DNA from: [Bacillus] selenitireducens MLS10 | Lineage (GTDB): Bacteria; Bacillota; Bacilli; Bacillales; Salisediminibacteriaceae | Assembly (NCBI RefSeq): GCF_000093085.1 | Contig: NC_014219.1 | Location: 3,402,384-3,466,383, forward strand | Length of the DNA: 64,000 bases | Reading direction: 5' to 3' | Shown: positions 10,097-18,685 of the stretch, in pieces | Numbering within the stretch: the stretch's first letter is position 1 | How the letters are laid out: each line of letters begins with the position of its first letter | Notes under the pieces: generated by a model | The model's input: only the letters and a program-made list of their open reading frames with translations | Told to the model about the DNA's origin: nothing | The model's database searches: none | Made by a program: the position numbers and the translations under genes

Positions 10097-11020
10097 TCAG
10101 CCGTCAGCGTTCAGCTTTTCAGCCATCGCTTCAATCGCCTGATCCGCTTCTCCGTAAGGAACCTGGCACGTACCGGCTGCCCCGTGACCGCCTCCGCCGT
10201 ATTCACGCATGAGATAACCGACATGCGTGTTGGATGTTTTGTTCAGAATGCTGTGTCCGACTGCGATGGCACAGTTCTGTTTACGGAACCCGTCGACGAC
10301 CCAGAGGTTAATGTTCTGCTCCGGATAAAGGGCGTAGATCATAAAGCGGTTTCCGGGATAGATCGTCTCCACGCCGCGAAGATCAGTGATGATCACATTG
10401 CCTTTCGTCGTTGTATGCGTTTCAAGCATGTCTTGAAACGGTTTTTGCAGCTCGTGATACCGGACAACCCGTTCCTGAACATCCGGGTCTGCCATGACCT
10501 CATCGACGCTCTTTTCCGCACAGAGGTCGACCAGTTTCTCCATGAGCTGATAGTTACTGATGCGATAGTCACGGAAACGGCCAAGGCCCGTTCTTGCATC
10601 CATGATAAAAGACAGAAGATCCCAGCCCTCCGGATTCAGAATGTCTTCTTTTGTGAATTTGGCAGCGTCCGCTTTATCAACGCCCGCCATGATGTCGTCA
10701 AGCTCCGGACCGAACTCTTCGCGGCCACCAAAGTAATCATAGACGACTCTCGCTGCACTGTCCGCAAGACGCACGTCCCCTTTGAAGGTAATGCCTTCTT
10801 CCTCGATTCGCTTCAGTTCACTCGCATGATGATCAAACCACATCCCGCAGCCCTCCACATGCGGCACGTTCGTCAGGATATCATTTTCCGTAATCTCAAC
10901 TTTGCCGTCCTGCATATCTTTCGGGTGAACGAAGGTCATATCATTGATTAATCCCTTTTTCTTAAGCAGCATGGCCGTCACCAGGCCGTCAAAATCGGAT
11001 CGTGTTACAAGTCTCATCAT
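10097..11020 (-). CDS. DHH/DHHA1 family phosphoesterase (NrnB-like)
   Basis: 307 residues. N-terminal DHH phosphoesterase domain with TRSDFDG (residues about 6-12) and the name motif WFDHHASE; C-terminal DHHA1 domain with GGGGHGAAGTC. Both metal-binding and substrate-binding signatures are intact. Relatives (COG2404 type, B. subtilis NrnB) degrade short oligoribonucleotides or cyclic nucleotides. The ATG at 11018-11020 follows AAGGAGG by eight bases; a TTG one codon earlier is possible. Sitting between two EAL proteins, it could hydrolyse pGpG; that is inference. Confidence 0.88.
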   Translation of the reverse strand: MMRLVTRSDFDGLVTAMLLKKKGLINDMTFVHPKDMQDGKVEITENDILTNVPHVEGCGMWFDHHASELKRIEEEGITFKGDVRLADSAARVVYDYFGGREEFGPELDDIMAGVDKADAAKFTKEDILNPEGWDLLSFIMDARTGLGRFRDYRISNYQLMEKLVDLCAEKSVDEVMADPDVQERVVRYHELQKPFQDMLETHTTTKGNVIITDLRGVETIYPGNRFMIYALYPEQNINLWVVDGFRKQNCAIAVGHSILNKTSNTHVGYLMREYGGGGHGAAGTCQVPYGEADQAIEAMAEKLNADG

Positions 11021-11111
11021 CAATTACGCCTCCTTGGTATGTGATTTCTGGTTGTTTTCCCCACTCAATTGTTATAGTTCAGTATACCATTTACACCCCT
11101 CATTACCATCA

Positions 11112-13190
11112 TCATTCAAGCCAGTTTCGGAAATCTTTTTCAGGAAGAGGCTTCGCATAGTAATACCCCTGCCCGAGAGTGAATCCCAGTGCCTTTACCT
11201 TTTCGTGGTGGAAATCAGTCTCCACGCCCTCCGCGACGGTATCAAGACCGAGACCGTCCGCCACGAGCAGCATCGCCCGCAGCAGTTTTTCCGTTTCCGT
11301 CTCCTGGCGCATGGCTTTGATAAAGTGCTGATCCACTTTCAGTTCACTTAAGCCAAGCTCTGTCAGATGCGAAAAAGAAGAGTAGCCCTTGCCGAAATCA
11401 TCGATGGCCACCCGGACGCCTGCGCGGGTGAGCCGGTTCAGATTCTTCATAATCCTCCCAATATTGCCTTTTGTCATGCTTTCCGTAATCTCCACCTGCA
11501 AGTAGTCGGCCGGTATGCGCCAGTCACGCATTCTCTTCAGAAGCGATTCCGCAAAATTCTCCTGTTCGAGCTGCCTGATGGAGAGGTTCACGGATACCGG
11601 AACGATAACAAGTCCTTCCATGCCCCATTTGATCAGTTGCCGGAAGACCTCATCAAGCACCCACTCGCCGATGGCGATAATCTGACCGGTTTTCTCCGCA
11701 ATCGGAATGAACTCCCCTGGGGAAACGATGCCGAGATCCTTGTTCGACCAACGAATGAGCGCTTCGGCTTTTTTCAATTCACCGCTCTCAAGATCAACGA
11801 TCGGCTGATAGTGAAGCGCCCATTCTTCCCGTTTCCCGGCCCCTTTCAGGTGATTGGCAATTTCAAACCGGCGCTTCAGTTCTTCGGCTTTTTCCGTTGA
11901 AAAGTACGAGATGTGATCAACCACCGACTCTCTGGCATGTGTCATCGCGACATTCGACGTCATGAACAGGTTTTGGGTTTCTTCACAGTCTTCAGGAAAG
12001 CGGCTCACGCCGATGGACGGATGAATAAACAACTCGGAATCATCGACGAAAAACGGCTTCTCAAGACAGGTCACGAGTTTTTCAAGAAACGGTTCGAGAT
12101 CACCTGCCTGTTGGTCATGAACGATCAGAAAATCATCGCCGCCGATCCTGCCCACCTGACTCTCATCGTTCACCAGGAGCATCAGCCGCTTGGCGATATC
12201 AATTAACAGTCTGTCACCGACTTTATGGCCGAGCGTATCGTTCATTTCGTTAAAATTCGTGATCTCAATCGTCAATACGGCGAAACGGTCCGAGATGTAA
12301 TCCGAATGATTTACCTTCCGCTCAATCAACTTTCGCATCTCCGGCCGGTTCGGAAGGCCCGTTACCGGATCCGTTGTCTCAAGGATCGTCAACTTGTCCT
12401 GCATATCATCAAGATCCGACAGTTCGTGAATCACCGCAATATAGAGACGCTCGTCCGCACTCCCCCTGAATTTTGAAACGGACAGACGCTGCCTGTAGAC
12501 GGATCCGCTCTTCCGTCTGTTCCAGATATCCCCGCGCCAGACACCCCGATCTTCAAGGGCTTTCCACATCTGACGGAAGAATGCTTTCGAATGAACACCT
12601 GCATTTAACAGTCGCGGGTTATTGCCTATCGCTTCTTCGGATGTGTAGCCCGTGATGACTTCAAAAGCCCGGTTCACCCAAAGGATCGTCCCATCCTGTT
12701 CTGTAATCATCACTCCGTCACTGATGTTTCGAAGCGACATTTCAAACAGCTTGACCGTTTCTTCATTGGCCACGTCCTGACGCCTGTCCAGATAGGCCAC
12801 GACAGCGCCGGATACCCCTGTCTCTGAACGGAGCGGATACGCATAGAGCGTCACCGGCACCGCTTCGCCAAATCTATTATGCCGTTCGGTCTGTTTCGAC
12901 ACTGTCTCACCGCGCAGTACCGCGTACGCAGCAGCTTTCGCTTCTGTTCTGACTTTGCCGTAATGAAAGAGAGACGCCACCGACATGCCGATCACTTCCT
13001 CCCGTTCGTAGCCAAACAGTACCTCAAATTCCCCGTTTGTATAGACCACTTCCTGGTCCGACGAAATCACCATCACTGCAAACGGACTCTTCTCAAAAAA
13101 GCCGTCCAGATTGGTCACTTTGTGACGGCCGATCCACTCGAAAAAATCCGGCGCACGACCATGGTTCCCCTGATTTCGTTCATCAACCAT
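11112..13190 (-). CDS. PAS-PAS-GGDEF-EAL c-di-GMP signalling protein (both catalytic motifs near-canonical)
   Basis: 692 residues, no membrane segment. Two PAS domains (about 30-135 and 145-260), GGDEF domain (about 275-420) with GGDDF, and EAL domain (about 440-690) with AEALIRW, VSVNLS, EITES, IDDFGKGYSS and AEGVET. Both cyclase and phosphodiesterase activities are possible; which dominates cannot be read from sequence. It has its own extended -10 promoter just upstream and a good Shine-Dalgarno (GGGGTGA). It shares architecture with the protein at 7945-10041 but the two are well diverged, so they look like old paralogues rather than a recent duplication. Confidence 0.93.
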   Translation of the reverse strand: MVDERNQGNHGRAPDFFEWIGRHKVTNLDGFFEKSPFAVMVISSDQEVVYTNGEFEVLFGYEREEVIGMSVASLFHYGKVRTEAKAAAYAVLRGETVSKQTERHNRFGEAVPVTLYAYPLRSETGVSGAVVAYLDRRQDVANEETVKLFEMSLRNISDGVMITEQDGTILWVNRAFEVITGYTSEEAIGNNPRLLNAGVHSKAFFRQMWKALEDRGVWRGDIWNRRKSGSVYRQRLSVSKFRGSADERLYIAVIHELSDLDDMQDKLTILETTDPVTGLPNRPEMRKLIERKVNHSDYISDRFAVLTIEITNFNEMNDTLGHKVGDRLLIDIAKRLMLLVNDESQVGRIGGDDFLIVHDQQAGDLEPFLEKLVTCLEKPFFVDDSELFIHPSIGVSRFPEDCEETQNLFMTSNVAMTHARESVVDHISYFSTEKAEELKRRFEIANHLKGAGKREEWALHYQPIVDLESGELKKAEALIRWSNKDLGIVSPGEFIPIAEKTGQIIAIGEWVLDEVFRQLIKWGMEGLVIVPVSVNLSIRQLEQENFAESLLKRMRDWRIPADYLQVEITESMTKGNIGRIMKNLNRLTRAGVRVAIDDFGKGYSSFSHLTELGLSELKVDQHFIKAMRQETETEKLLRAMLLVADGLGLDTVAEGVETDFHHEKVKALGFTLGQGYYYAKPLPEKDFRNWLE

Positions 13191-13221
13191 GTGTTCACCC
13201 CGCTTTATTCATACTTCTTTC

Positions 13222-13230
13222 ATTATACCA
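13222..13230 (-). promoter_or_regulatory. Extended -10 promoter of the c-di-GMP gene block
   Basis: Minus-strand TGGTATAAT (TGnTATAAT) about 32 bp upstream of the second GGDEF-EAL start. No good -35 at 17 bp; a TTGACA lies 23 bp upstream, too far. The block 13190-7945 would be read from here. Confidence 0.55.
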
Positions 13231-13303
13231 AAGTCATGCGGCAAAATCGCTGTCAATTCGCCCAATTACGTAACCGATTCACGCTTTTGTCAAAAAAGAG
13301 GCT

Positions 13304-13342
13304 CTAAATAAAAAGCTTCCCTGATCGTTATCAGAGAAGCTT
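13304..13342 (-). terminator. Rho-independent terminator after the ywlG-type gene
   Basis: Minus-strand stem AAGCTTC-CTGAT with ATCAG-GAAGCTT, tetraloop AACG, followed by TTTTTATTT. It is 11 bp past the stop of the gene at 13353. Confidence 0.9.
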
Positions 13343-13352
13343 CGCTCAGTCG

Positions 13353-13901
13353 TTATTCCATTGTATAGACGGCCCGCGCGCCGCCGATCAGTTTTGGCCT
13401 TGTTCTTGCAAAGGTCACGTGGGCCTCACCGATCGCTGTGATCCCGGTTCTCACCGGAACAGCCACATGCTTCAACTGCATGCCGATAAACGTATCGCCG
13501 ATGTCGATCCCCGCATCCGCCTTCACTTCTTCAACCACAACCGGGTCATGCATCTTTCGGTAGGCAAGGGCTGCCATCGAGCCTCCGGCTTTGGCAACCG
13601 GGACGACGGTCACGGGCTCAAGTCCAAGGCGGACGGCCGTCTCACGCGTCACCGTTACTGCACGGTTGATATGCTCACAGCCCTGAAAGGCAAGGGATAC
13701 GCCGGTTTTCCCGGCAAACGCCGCGAAACCGTCCCAAAGTGCCTCTGCGACATCAAGGGTGCCGTCACTGCCGATTTTCGCACCCCGCACCTCACTGGTA
13801 CTCACCCCGGCAACAAGGAGGTCTCCCGGTTTTAAGTCTGCTTGATCCTGAAGGGCATCAAGGCCTTTTATCAGCTGTTCTGTCAGTTCGGACTGGTTCA
13901 C
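13353..13901 (-). CDS. ywlG: YwlG-type conserved protein (TIGR01440 family)
   Basis: 182 residues. Conserved Firmicutes family of unknown function, always close to rpiB and glyA. Recognisable parts are GDLLVAGVSTSEVRGAKIG near the N terminus, FQGCEHINRAVTVTRE in the middle and DIGDTFIGMQLKHVAVPVR towards the C terminus. The start is a GTG (13899-13901) with AGAGGGG about ten bases upstream. It is the last gene before a strong terminator. No enzymatic function is claimed. Confidence 0.9.
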   Translation of the reverse strand: MNQSELTEQLIKGLDALQDQADLKPGDLLVAGVSTSEVRGAKIGSDGTLDVAEALWDGFAAFAGKTGVSLAFQGCEHINRAVTVTRETAVRLGLEPVTVVPVAKAGGSMAALAYRKMHDPVVVEEVKADAGIDIGDTFIGMQLKHVAVPVRTGITAIGEAHVTFARTRPKLIGGARAVYTME

Positions 13902-13930
13902 CTTGCATCACCCCTCTCGAGTGGCGGTTC

Positions 13931-14383
13931 TTATACGTGATACGTCCCATCTTCATAGTTCATCACTTTCATAATCCGACGCTCGTGGCGTCCGCCTTCA
14001 AATTCAGTCGTCAGCCACGTTTTCGCAATCTCCTGCGCGAGTCCCGGGCCAATAACGCGCTCTCCCATCGCCAGCACGTTGGTATCGTTGTGTTCCCTGG
14101 TTGCTTTTGCTGTAAAGAGGTCATGCACCAGTGCGCAGCGAATGCCCTTTACTTTATTCGCAGAAATGGACATGCCGATTCCTGTTCCGCAAATGACAAT
14201 GCCGCGGTCTGCTTCCTTATTAGCCACCATTTCGGCAGCCTGAAGGCCAAAATCAGCATAATCGACAGAATCCGGACTGTCTGTCCCCACATCAACGATC
14301 TCATGACCGAGCTCCTTAACGACGTCAATAATTGCACCTTTCAAATGGTATCCTGCATGGTCTGAACCGATTACAATTTTCAT
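13931..14383 (-). CDS. rpiB: Ribose-5-phosphate isomerase B
   Basis: 150 residues of the RpiB/LacAB family. It interconverts ribose 5-phosphate and ribulose 5-phosphate. Substrate loop SDHAGYHLK at residues 7-15, catalytic Cys65 in ICGTGIGMSISANK, and a C-terminal HERR phosphate-binding stretch. The ATG has GAAAGGAG just upstream. In B. subtilis the partner genes are ywlE and ywlG; here a chemoreceptor gene intervenes between rpiB and ywlE, three bases from the rpiB start. Confidence 0.96.
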   Translation of the reverse strand: MKIVIGSDHAGYHLKGAIIDVVKELGHEIVDVGTDSPDSVDYADFGLQAAEMVANKEADRGIVICGTGIGMSISANKVKGIRCALVHDLFTAKATREHNDTNVLAMGERVIGPGLAQEIAKTWLTTEFEGGRHERRIMKVMNYEDGTYHV

Positions 14384-14386
14384 GGT

Positions 14387-15706
14387 TCATTCTCCTTTCA
14401 TACGTACCGTTTCATTTATTTTAAATTTTTCGATCGAAGTTTTCAAGGTTTGCGCCTGTTCGAGCAGCACCTCCGCGGAGGACGCGACTTCCTGCATAAC
14501 AGCAGTCTGTTCTTCCGTACTTGCTGTCACATCCGCAGCTCCGGCAGCCGTCTCCTCTGCAACACCGGCGACTGTCTGCGCTTCTGTGGAGGTGCGTTCG
14601 ATGGACGTGACCTGTTTCTTGACAAGCTTCAAGATATCCTGCACCGCCGAAGCGACCTCCCGGACATTATCTCCCATAACGATGATAGACTGATTTGTCT
14701 CAGATCCTTTATCCGCCTCTTCATTGGCGTAGGCCACCTGTTCAGTGATTTGAGCGACGACATGTTTGACATCACCCTGAATCGTCTGGATCAGCTCAGT
14801 AATCCCCTGCACGGCATTGCCACTCTGATCAGCAAGCTTCCGAACCTCGTCTGCTACAACGGCAAAGCCTTTACCGTGCTCTCCTGCCCGTGCCGCTTCA
14901 ATGGATGCATTCAAAGCGAGAAGATTTGTCTGTTCGGCAATATCACCGACAAGGGAGATAATTTCCCCGACTTTTCTTGCATTGTCGTCGAGCCGTTCCA
15001 CTGCCGTAAGGGACGCCTGGTTTTCTTTCGCCAGGCGCTGGATGCCTGCAACAAGTGATTCAATCACCCGCTGGGACTCTTCGAGACTCGCCACCATGTC
15101 TCTTGACAGATCATTTGACGACCGGGCATGACGCTCCACCTGATCCGCCGTCTGCCGAACGTCTTCCATCGCTTCCGCCGTCGCCTGGATAGACGATGAA
15201 GATTCCTGTGCTCCGTTTGCAATATCTTCGACGGTCTGGCTGATCGTCTCCGCCTGATTGGCTGCTTCATTGGAGGCTTCTTTAATATCCACCACCCGCT
15301 CATTTGTCATGGCAAAAGTCGTATTGACTTCGTTGATCATGGTACAAAGACTGTCAATCATTTCATTATAGGCCAACGCCAGTGAGCGAAGCTCGTCATC
15401 GGATTTCGGTACTTCAACTTTGTCGCGGATATCCCCTTCCGCCACTTTCTTAGCCCCTTCCTCAAGTTTTTGAATCGGTTTGACAATGACCTTCGAGCCA
15501 AGATAACCGAGAATCGCGGACCAGCCAATCCCCATTGCGAGTGTCATAAGCATGAAGGCGCTCTCATTTATCCCGATCGCATCACCGATGATGTCATACA
15601 GATAGAAGATAAAGAAAGCACTTACAGTATATGTAATGAACGCGACTGTGCTGATGCCTAGCACCATTTTTTTTGTGATGCTGAAGCGGTAATGCTGTTT
15701 TGCCAT
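14387..15706 (-). CDS. Methyl-accepting chemotaxis protein without an extracellular sensor domain
   Basis: 439 residues. Two closely spaced membrane helices (about 14-34 and 46-66) joined by only about ten residues, then HAMP (about 65-120) and a long cytoplasmic signalling domain. The hairpin tip reads [32 protein letters not shown]-like sequence, typical of bacterial chemoreceptors. With no periplasmic ligand domain it must sense something inside the cell or membrane, or be signalled by a partner (inference). It is inserted between rpiB and ywlE, where other Bacillales have no receptor. Confidence 0.94.
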   Translation of the reverse strand: MAKQHYRFSITKKMVLGISTVAFITYTVSAFFIFYLYDIIGDAIGINESAFMLMTLAMGIGWSAILGYLGSKVIVKPIQKLEEGAKKVAEGDIRDKVEVPKSDDELRSLALAYNEMIDSLCTMINEVNTTFAMTNERVVDIKEASNEAANQAETISQTVEDIANGAQESSSSIQATAEAMEDVRQTADQVERHARSSNDLSRDMVASLEESQRVIESLVAGIQRLAKENQASLTAVERLDDNARKVGEIISLVGDIAEQTNLLALNASIEAARAGEHGKGFAVVADEVRKLADQSGNAVQGITELIQTIQGDVKHVVAQITEQVAYANEEADKGSETNQSIIVMGDNVREVASAVQDILKLVKKQVTSIERTSTEAQTVAGVAEETAAGAADVTASTEEQTAVMQEVASSAEVLLEQAQTLKTSIEKFKINETVRMKGE

Positions 15707-15751
15707 GATAGATCCCCCCTGAATATCCCATTAATTCTATTTTTATACCCC

Positions 15752-15785
15752 AAAAAAGAGAGCTCGAAAAGGAGCTCTTTTTTTT
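15752..15785. terminator. Terminator after the YwlE-like gene
   Basis: AGAGCTC (15759-15765) pairs with GAGCTCT (15772-15778). T-runs lie on both sides, so it works on either strand; the minus-strand gene at 15795 ends just before it. Confidence 0.85.
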
Positions 15786-15794
15786 GAGGCGCCA

Positions 15795-16448
15795 TTAATT
15801 CCGTTCGATTTTTTTAAGCAGCTGTTCAACAGCGTGATTGATTTCTTCATAGGCTGCCTCATACTCCTCATCTCCCCCGCCGAACGGATCGGCAATATCG
15901 AGTGAAGGCATATCCCATTTCAGTTTGTCGATGTTGGACTGATAAGGCATAAGTGCATCAAGGAGCTCTTCTTCAAGTTCCGTCTGCCCGGAGATCTCTC
16001 CATCTTTGTTGTAGGCCCGGACGTTTCGTTCATTGGCGTTTAAGATTTCGGAACGTTTCAGGTCCATCTCTGCCTCTTCCTGTTTGATTTGATCCATCTT
16101 TTGACTCATCTCACTGTGATCTGCGGTGTATTCTTTCAGGGTATAGACTTTATCCACCGCCTCCGGATAATGCTCGATCAGTGAGCGCTTATGATGCTCC
16201 GTCATCGTCAGGACCAGATCGGCACTCCTCAGCTGACCTTCATCAAGGACTCGTGACTGATGGCTTTCCATGATTCCTCTCGTCTGCAGCACTCTTCTTG
16301 TGCCTTCTGACATGGGCATGCCTTCCACACCATGCAGACCGGCAGAATCGGCAACGATATCCTCATCGGTTTTTTTATGCTCAAGGAGCGCTTCAGCCAT
16401 TGGACTCCGGCACGTATTGCCCGTACAGATAAACAGTACTTTTGTCAT
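15795..16448 (-). CDS. ywlE: Low-molecular-weight phosphatase of the YwlE (protein-arginine phosphatase) type, with a large insertion
   Basis: 217 residues against about 150 for YwlE. The catalytic loop CTGNTCRS (Cys8 to Ser15, CX5R) includes Thr12, the residue that gives arginine-phosphate specificity in B. subtilis YwlE (Thr11 there). The general acid Asp187 lies in DPFGGG. Between LKEYT (about 104-108) and DPFGG there are about 70 extra residues, highly charged and probably helical (QKMDQIKQEEAEMDLKRSE). The catalytic core is complete, so the protein is probably active. It stands between an MCP gene and ywlC, as in the ywl cluster of B. subtilis. Arginine rather than tyrosine specificity is inferred from Thr12. 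Confidence 0.9.
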   Translation of the reverse strand: MTKVLFICTGNTCRSPMAEALLEHKKTDEDIVADSAGLHGVEGMPMSEGTRRVLQTRGIMESHQSRVLDEGQLRSADLVLTMTEHHKRSLIEHYPEAVDKVYTLKEYTADHSEMSQKMDQIKQEEAEMDLKRSEILNANERNVRAYNKDGEISGQTELEEELLDALMPYQSNIDKLKWDMPSLDIADPFGGGDEEYEAAYEEINHAVEQLLKKIERN

Positions 16449-16538
16449 CGGATTACCCCCATTGCGATTTCTATTTTATCATAGTTCTTATTCCTTGTAC
16501 GTGCATGTGTGAAACATTCGCAAAAAAACGGGACTCAT

Positions 16539-17597
16539 TTATAACCGGGCCTTTTTTCCCCCTGATGCCTTCTCCAGCCGATTCATGATGGCCCCGCCAA
16601 GCTCCGTCTCCGGAAACGTACAGACGAGCAGCATATCCACTTCACCGGTCTTAAACTGCCGCAGAGCCCGGTACAGTTCCCGTCCGACAGCCGCGAGATC
16701 CGTCTCCGAGCCGACGGACACTTCCTGATGGGCACCGGTGAGACCCGCCCATTCATTCACGATGATCGCGCCTGTCAGGAGGCCGTCTTCCTTCGCTTTT
16801 CTGATTGCCTGTTTCAGGGCTGCCAGTTCCCCTTCAACGAGATAGAGGGGCACATCCGGTGCATAGTGGGTATATTTCATCCCCGGCGAACGCGGCGCTT
16901 CATCCGACTTCAGAAGAGACGGATCGATCGCGACGTGTTCAGCCACCTCCCTGAGCGCCTCGAGGGTCACGCCGCCCGGGCGAAGGACTGTCACCTGGCC
17001 GTCTGTCACCTCAACGACCGTCGACTCGAGACCCACACCGGCGGGACCGCCGTCAAGGATCATGGGGATCCGGCCGTTCAGATCCTCTTCGACGTGCGCC
17101 GCTTCAGTGGGACTCGGGCGTCCTGAACGGTTACCGCTCGGTGCCGCGAGGGGTCTTCCGGACGCTTCGATCAGGCGAAGGGCGACCGGGTGGTCCGGCA
17201 TCCGGAGCCCGACCGTCGGCAGACCTGCCGTGACCGCCCCAGATAACGTGCCGTTATGCGGCAGGACAATCGTCAGAGGCCCCGGCCAAAAAGCGGCCAT
17301 CAGATCCTTTGCCGTCTTAGGCAACGTCAACGTCCATCTCGCCGCGTCTTCTATCGAGGCAACGTGAACAATCAGCGGATTATCCGCAGGCCTTCCCTTC
17401 GCCTCAAAAATCCGCCGAATCGCTTCATCACTCGTGGCATCGCCACCGAGTCCGTAGACCGTTTCTGTCGGAAATGCCACGACTTCACCATTTCGAATCA
17501 GCTCAGCCGCTTCCGCGATCGCCCGGTCGGCCCCGGTATCCACATTGTTATGCACAAGGTTATCCACAGAACGTGTGACCGTTTTGTGCGCTTCCAT
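16539..17597 (-). CDS. ywlC: L-threonylcarbamoyladenylate synthase (Sua5/YwlC)
   Basis: 352 residues: an N-terminal YrdC-type domain (about 25-215) that makes threonylcarbamoyl-AMP from Thr, bicarbonate and ATP for tRNA t6A37 formation, and a C-terminal Sua5 domain (about 235-350). Marks: FPTETVYGLGGDA, EAKGRPADNPLIVH, PLAAPSGNRSGRPSPT and SPGMKYTHYAPDVPL. The ATG at 17595-17597 has AAAGGAG upstream. The first codons contain two DnaA boxes and three more lie upstream, see the entry at 17548-17721. Confidence 0.96.
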   Translation of the reverse strand: MEAHKTVTRSVDNLVHNNVDTGADRAIAEAAELIRNGEVVAFPTETVYGLGGDATSDEAIRRIFEAKGRPADNPLIVHVASIEDAARWTLTLPKTAKDLMAAFWPGPLTIVLPHNGTLSGAVTAGLPTVGLRMPDHPVALRLIEASGRPLAAPSGNRSGRPSPTEAAHVEEDLNGRIPMILDGGPAGVGLESTVVEVTDGQVTVLRPGGVTLEALREVAEHVAIDPSLLKSDEAPRSPGMKYTHYAPDVPLYLVEGELAALKQAIRKAKEDGLLTGAIIVNEWAGLTGAHQEVSVGSETDLAAVGRELYRALRQFKTGEVDMLLVCTFPETELGGAIMNRLEKASGGKKARL

Positions 17598-17721
17598 GTC
17601 ATATGCTCCTTTCTCTTGCGGCTGTAAGGGTGAAATCCCCTTTATCCCGAATACTGCAAGATGTTTTCTTGTCAGAAACTATGTTCTTATGCACAAGTTA
17701 TCCACAGGCCGCTGTGCATAA
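17548..17721. promoter_or_regulatory. DnaA-box cluster at the ywlC start
   Basis: Five perfect TTATNCACA boxes in 174 bp: TTATGCACA 17548-17556, TTATCCACA 17560-17568, TTATGCACA 17687-17695, TTATCCACA 17698-17706 and, reversed, TGTGCATAA 17713-17721. A GTATCCACA (8/9) lies at 17536-17544, and TGTGGACAA (8/9) lies at 18326-18334 inside prmC. The spacing of paired boxes is 11-12 bp. From memory, the ywlC upstream region is one of the few strong DnaA-binding clusters in B. subtilis, so this is likely a conserved DnaA regulatory or titration site. Confidence 0.85.
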
Positions 17722-17761
17722 ACCTGTGTGTATCCTGTGGGGAACTGCCACAGGCTCCCGT

Positions 17762-18685
17762 TTAGCCGTGTATCCATACCGCGACAATCCGTTCATTGCC
17801 GTTGATGTCACGGATGACCTCAGGGGATGACTCAGGAAAACGATCCGTGATCATGGTCCTGACAGCATCCCCCTGATTCCAGCCGATTTCAAAAAACAGC
17901 CATGTGCCTTCAGGGTGCAGGACCCTGTGAAGATCCTCAATCATCGTCCGGTATGCAGCAAGGCCGTTTTCTTCAGCAAAGAGCGCCGTATGCGGTTCGT
18001 GGTTCTTGACGTTGTCTTTCATCATCGCCTGATCCGACTCCGGGATATAAGGCGGGTTTGACACGATCAGTCTCGGCCTTATCCCGGATTCAATAATGGG
18101 ATCAAGATAGCTGCCTGCCAAAAACGTGACCGGGGCTTCATGAGCCTCTGCATTGATTCTTGCCATTTCGAGGGCCGCGCGGCTGATATCTGTCGCAATC
18201 ACCCGTGTTGCCTGATTTCCCTTCAGCCATCCGGGAATCTCGAGGGCCAGTGTAATCGCGAGGATGCCGCTCCCGGTGCCGATATCCACGATCCCCAGCT
18301 CTTCCTGACTGTCTGCGTCCCAGCTTGTGGACAACCCTGTGGACAGCCGTTCTTTCACCGCTTCAACGAGTTCCTCAGTCTCCGGCCTCGGGATCAGTAC
18401 GTCCCGGTTCACCCGGAAACGGCGTCCGTAAAACACTTCTTCTCCGGTCAGGTGCTGAACCGGGATTCCCGCCGCCGCTTTTTGGATGTCGGCACTGAAG
18501 GCTTCATCCAAAGACCGTTCAAGCGGAGTCCGCATTTCGGCAAACAGCCTCGAGCGGCTCCAGCCTGTGTGATGCATCATCAGGATCCTTGCAATCTCCA
18601 CTTCATAGCCGTTTGCTTCCACAAAAGAAGAAGCCCATCGGAGGGCTTCATGTACGGTTCGGCAGGACGCATCAGGCCTGTGCAT
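17762..18685 (-). CDS. prmC: Release factor glutamine N5-methyltransferase
   Basis: 307 residues. It methylates the Gln of the GGQ motif in release factors RF1 and RF2. A helical N-terminal domain (about 1-85) is followed by a Rossmann methyltransferase with [15 protein letters not shown] and the catalytic NPPY motif in [10 protein letters not shown]. The start overlaps the prfA stop by 14 bp, so it is coupled to its substrate's gene, the usual arrangement. In B. subtilis spoIIR lies between this gene and ywlC; it is absent here. Confidence 0.96.
   Translation of the reverse strand: MHRPDASCRTVHEALRWASSFVEANGYEVEIARILMMHHTGWSRSRLFAEMRTPLERSLDEAFSADIQKAAAGIPVQHLTGEEVFYGRRFRVNRDVLIPRPETEELVEAVKERLSTGLSTSWDADSQEELGIVDIGTGSGILAITLALEIPGWLKGNQATRVIATDISRAALEMARINAEAHEAPVTFLAGSYLDPIIESGIRPRLIVSNPPYIPESDQAMMKDNVKNHEPHTALFAEENGLAAYRTMIEDLHRVLHPEGTWLFFEIGWNQGDAVRTMITDRFPESSPEVIRDINGNERIVAVWIHG

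Noticed and set aside
14800-14960. Repeated stretch shared by the three MCP genes (14.9, 22.1 and 54.2 kb)
   Set aside because: It is the conserved signalling tip of the receptor family, not a mobile or recombination repeat.
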